22,377 nt of DNA from an uncultured Eubacteriales bacterium (GTDB lineage Bacteria; Bacillota; Clostridia; Oscillospirales; Acutalibacteraceae), in assembly GCA_934463035.1 (NCBI GenBank), contig CAKSIG010000013.1:1-22377 (forward strand), given 5' to 3'. Below the pieces are notes generated by a model, which had not been told where the DNA came from, searched no databases, and was given only the letters and a program-made list of their open reading frames with translations. Made by a program: the position numbers and the translations under genes. Below, piece by piece: positions 20,196 through 22,377 of this stretch. The number at the start of each line of letters is the position of its first letter. Positions within the stretch are counted from its first letter, which is position 1.

Positions 20196-20222
20196 TTGAC
20201 TTTTTAAATGGCGTGTTATGAT
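20196..20222 (+). promoter_or_regulatory. Tail-operon promoter, copy 2 of the paired late promoter
   Basis: TTGACT (20196-20201), 15-bp spacer, TGTTATGAT extended -10 (20214-20222); shares TGCCCTTGAC...GCGTGTTATGATG with the capsid promoter. It restarts transcription after the terminator of toxin locus 2. Confidence 0.65.
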
Positions 20223-20249
20223 GAAAATATAAAACGGGAGGTAATAAAA

Positions 20250-20786
20250 ATGAATGTAAATACTGAGAATGCAACACGCGAAGCTGAAAGCGAAAGAGAA
20301 ATAATCATAGACGATTTTGCCGAGAGGACAAAAATCAGGCTTGGCAAGAGCAATCGTTGTTTCTATATGGATTTCGGAGATGTAGACTTTCCGAATCGGC
20401 TTTTAAGGGGCAGACAAGAAATAGGAAGATTCCTCGAAAGTAAGAGGGAAGAACTCGGCGTCGAGAATATAGACGACATCAAAACCGAAAATTACAGTCT
20501 TGAAGAAATAGAAAAAGTGATTAAGGTTTCCCTGGAAACAGACAGATACATTAAGGATCGGCTAAATGATATGTTTGGATACGATGTAAGTCAAGACGTT
20601 TTCGGAATTGCAAGCAGCATTTCTGTAACGCGGAAAGGCGAATATTATTTCGACAGCTTTTTAAATTCAATTTTACCTCTTGTAGAGCGTGAGTATAAAG
20701 TGAGGATTAATGCCACCAATGAACGTATCAAGAAATATACAGACCAAAAAGGCAAATATCCCGCTCACCCGGCATTAAAGAAATAA
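20250..20786 (+). CDS. Tail assembly chaperone
   Basis: 178 residues from ATG 20250, after GGGAGGT; the open start at 20208 lies within the promoter. Contains RTKIRLGKSNRCFYMDFGDVDFPNRLL (in pieces), the acidic SLEEIEKVIKVSLETDRYIK, and a conserved FGYDVSQDVFGIASSIS region. Position immediately before Gp15 and the tape measure gene makes it the first of the two chaperone proteins that coat the tape measure. No canonical slippery heptamer is visible at its end, so the usual frameshift fusion is not supported. Confidence 0.7.
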   Translation: MNVNTENATREAESEREIIIDDFAERTKIRLGKSNRCFYMDFGDVDFPNRLLRGRQEIGRFLESKREELGVENIDDIKTENYSLEEIEKVIKVSLETDRYIKDRLNDMFGYDVSQDVFGIASSISVTRKGEYYFDSFLNSILPLVEREYKVRINATNERIKKYTDQKGKYPAHPALKK

Positions 20787-21334
20787 TGTTTACAGAATTA
20801 CCGTATACGCTTACTGTGGACGGCGAAGAAAAGCCAATATACACGGATTTTCGCAATATAATTCTTATATGCAACAGCTTTAACGATACCCAATTAAGTA
20901 AAAATGAGAAGCTGCGGATAATGCTGGATCTTCTTTATGTTGATGATTGGAATACCTTTTTTGATATACAAGAAGCAGTAAAGCAGGCGATATGGTTCAT
21001 CGATTGGGGCAAGGAATACAAAGAAACAGATGAAAGCTCGCCGCGTTTAATGGATTGGGAACAGGATTACAACCTTATTGTAGCGTCAGTGAATAAGAAT
21101 ATAAATACATTTGATGTCCGCGAACTCGAATATATGCATTGGTGGACATTTTTGGGCTATTTCAGCGAGCGAGGCGAGTGCCAATTTTCTACTATAACGG
21201 ATATTCGAGATAAATTGAACAAGGGCAAGAAATTGGAACCTTACGAAAAAGAAATGCTACGTGAAAATCGGGATGAAATAATTTTAAAAAATAAAGCAAA
21301 TCAAAAGATTGAAGACGAGTTGTGGGGTGATTAA
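20786..21334 (+). CDS. Gp15-family tail assembly chaperone
   Basis: 182 residues; ATG shares the last base of the previous TAA. Matches Bacteriophage Gp15 as known from Listeria phage A118: a short beta start LPYTLTVDGEEKPIYTDFRN, the helix of IILICNSFNDTQLSKNEKL, FIDWGKEYKETDESSPRLMD, DWEQDYNLIVASVNKNIN, and the hallmark LEYMHWWTFLGYFSERGECQ (about 114-133) with a C-terminal basic/acidic helix ending KIEDELWGD. It functions before tail tube polymerisation around the tape measure. Confidence 0.85.
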   Translation: MFTELPYTLTVDGEEKPIYTDFRNIILICNSFNDTQLSKNEKLRIMLDLLYVDDWNTFFDIQEAVKQAIWFIDWGKEYKETDESSPRLMDWEQDYNLIVASVNKNINTFDVRELEYMHWWTFLGYFSERGECQFSTITDIRDKLNKGKKLEPYEKEMLRENRDEIILKNKANQKIEDELWGD

Positions 21335-22377
21335 ATGGCAGAAGATCTGATTCTTGATGTTGATTTTAACATTACAAAGGCGGAAGCTAAGCAGAAAAAA
21401 TTAAATTCGGAATTTGAACTTAGCAAAAGAAAGATTGAGGATATTAAAAAATCCGTGCAACAAACAACGGACTGCATAGAACAATCTAAACAAAAGCAAA
21501 AACAATTGACCGCCGAGTTGGACAATTCATCGGCTAAATTGGACGCCTATTATAAAGGACAATTAGATTTGACCGATAAGCAGATACAATCTGAGGTAAA
21601 GCGAAATCAGTCAATAATGAATAACCTTACAAAAGAGGAAACTCACCAAAAACAGTTGGAGCGCACATTAAGAAAACAGGATTTTTCGCTTGAAAAACAA
21701 ATACACCATACAAAAGACATAGGAAATGAAATAGCCGTCAACTCAAAAAAACAAAATAAATTCGGTAAAGCCTTTGAAAAGAGCGAAAAAACCGCCGCAA
21801 GATTCAGCAAAAGAATAAAAAACCTTATAATGTCGGCGATGTTTTTCTCACTTGTAACCAAAGCATTTACCGCTTTAAGAAATGAGTTTGGCAAGCTGAT
21901 AACAGAGCAGGGCACAAAGACCGCTACCCTTGTAACGCAGTTGAGATCTAACCTTGCGGTATTGGGAAGAACGATTTATGAGAGCGTGCGACCCGCAATA
22001 GAATGGATCTTATCTGCACTTGTGAAAATAACAAGTCTTCTTGCAAATGGTATTGCAAAAATACTCGGAAAAAACATAAATCAGATGAAGAGCCTTGCAA
22101 AAGAAACAAAAAAAACGGGCGAAGAAGCAAAGAAAGCCACAGCGGGATTTGACACTCTACAAACGATTGACACTTCGTCGGGTTCGAGCGCATCGGGTTC
22201 TTCTGACAGCGGAGGTTCCGCAACCGATTTCAGTGCATTGAACGGGGAAATAGACAGCGAATTAACCTTGTTGATGATGATTGCTTCGGGGGCGGCATTG
22301 GTTCTTGGTGTAATCCTCGCTTTTTCGGGCGTTAATATACCGTTAGGAATAGGTTTAATTGCTGTCGGAGCAATTGG
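21335..22377 (+). CDS. Tape measure protein (3' partial)
   Basis: 347 codons are visible from ATG 21335, directly after the Gp15 stop, with GTGGGGTGAT as ribosome binding site; the frame is open to the window end. The N-terminal 150 residues are a long coiled coil (K/Q/E-rich), then a first hydrophobic segment (LIMSAMFFSLVTKAF, near residue 165), an amphipathic region, a Ser/Gly-rich linker (SSGSSASGSSDSGGS, about 274-288), and a second hydrophobic stretch (LLMMIASGAALVLGVILAF) running into the edge. This profile is standard for siphovirus tape measure proteins, which set tail length and help DNA cross the membrane. The C-terminus, where muralytic domains occur, is not in the window. Confidence 0.88.
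   Translation, partial: MAEDLILDVDFNITKAEAKQKKLNSEFELSKRKIEDIKKSVQQTTDCIEQSKQKQKQLTAELDNSSAKLDAYYKGQLDLTDKQIQSEVKRNQSIMNNLTKEETHQKQLERTLRKQDFSLEKQIHHTKDIGNEIAVNSKKQNKFGKAFEKSEKTAARFSKRIKNLIMSAMFFSLVTKAFTALRNEFGKLITEQGTKTATLVTQLRSNLAVLGRTIYESVRPAIEWILSALVKITSLLANGIAKILGKNINQMKSLAKETKKTGEEAKKATAGFDTLQTIDTSSGSSASGSSDSGGSATDFSALNGEIDSELTLLMMIASGAALVLGVILAFSGVNIPLGIGLIAVGAI

Noticed and set aside
20740..20800. Programmed frameshift between tail chaperone genes
   Set aside because: No canonical slippery heptamer near the stop, and the two genes are joined by a TAATG overlap instead.
1..22377. Integrase, attachment site, CI-like repressor, lysis genes, tRNA or rRNA
   Set aside because: Searched by reading both strands; none is supported within this window.

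Overview
The window is part of a temperate siphovirus (a prophage or phage contig) of a low-to-mid-GC Firmicute, most likely a gut Clostridia host. The evidence is strong AGGAGG-type ribosome binding sites, dense stop/start-overlapping operons, TTGACA/TATAAT promoters, and Firmicutes-phage families in canonical order. There is a Bro-N antirepressor but no integrase or CI-like repressor inside the window. Both ends are cut: the left end inside a repeat protein, the right end inside the tape measure gene.

Left arm (1-7792), all on the + strand: a beta-solenoid repeat protein, small accessory genes, then a recombination/replication module: RecT-like annealing protein, YqaJ-type exonuclease, SF2 helicase, NinB-like protein, an HNH-like protein lacking its zinc cysteines, SSB, a replication initiator carrying an iteron array (candidate origin), RusA resolvase, a small hypothetical and an ArpU/DUF1492-like late regulator. 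Middle (7800-10200): a minus-strand zinc-ribbon membrane protein, a ribbon-helix-helix regulator with its own promoter and repeated operator-like sites, a small protein, the antirepressor and a first type I toxin-antitoxin-like locus. Right arm (10204-22377): zinc-ribbon protein, a TerS-like/TerL fusion, portal, MuF-type minor head protein with a C-terminal GNAT-like domain plus two small genes, scaffold, capsid, head-tail connector genes, tail tube, a second type I locus, tail chaperone, Gp15 and tape measure.

The least ordinary features are regulatory. (1) Two type I toxin-antitoxin-like loci (9733-10066 and 19800-20167) share a nearly identical 57-bp block carrying a consensus minus-strand promoter and a plus-strand terminator. 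In both, the toxin mRNA leader is complementary to its own 3' UTR, which suggests a 5'-3' closed, translationally silent toxin mRNA. (2) Two further minus-strand promoter/short-RNA/terminator units abut the stop codons of small DNA-binding-protein genes (599-692 and 8622-8728). All the minus-strand terminator stems except the perfect one use G-U pairs that would be A-C mismatches in the opposite strand. (3) The MuF gene contains, exactly where the capsid part ends, an extended-consensus promoter, a ribosome binding site and an in-frame ATG, so the GNAT-like domain and the two following genes form a self-contained transcription unit ending in a perfect terminator: a moron fused in frame to a virion protein. 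(4) Three AATGTTNACAT iterons at exact 21-bp spacing, followed by a polypurine tract, lie within the initiator gene, much like lambda ori.

No search was run; all family names come from reading motifs and gene order.
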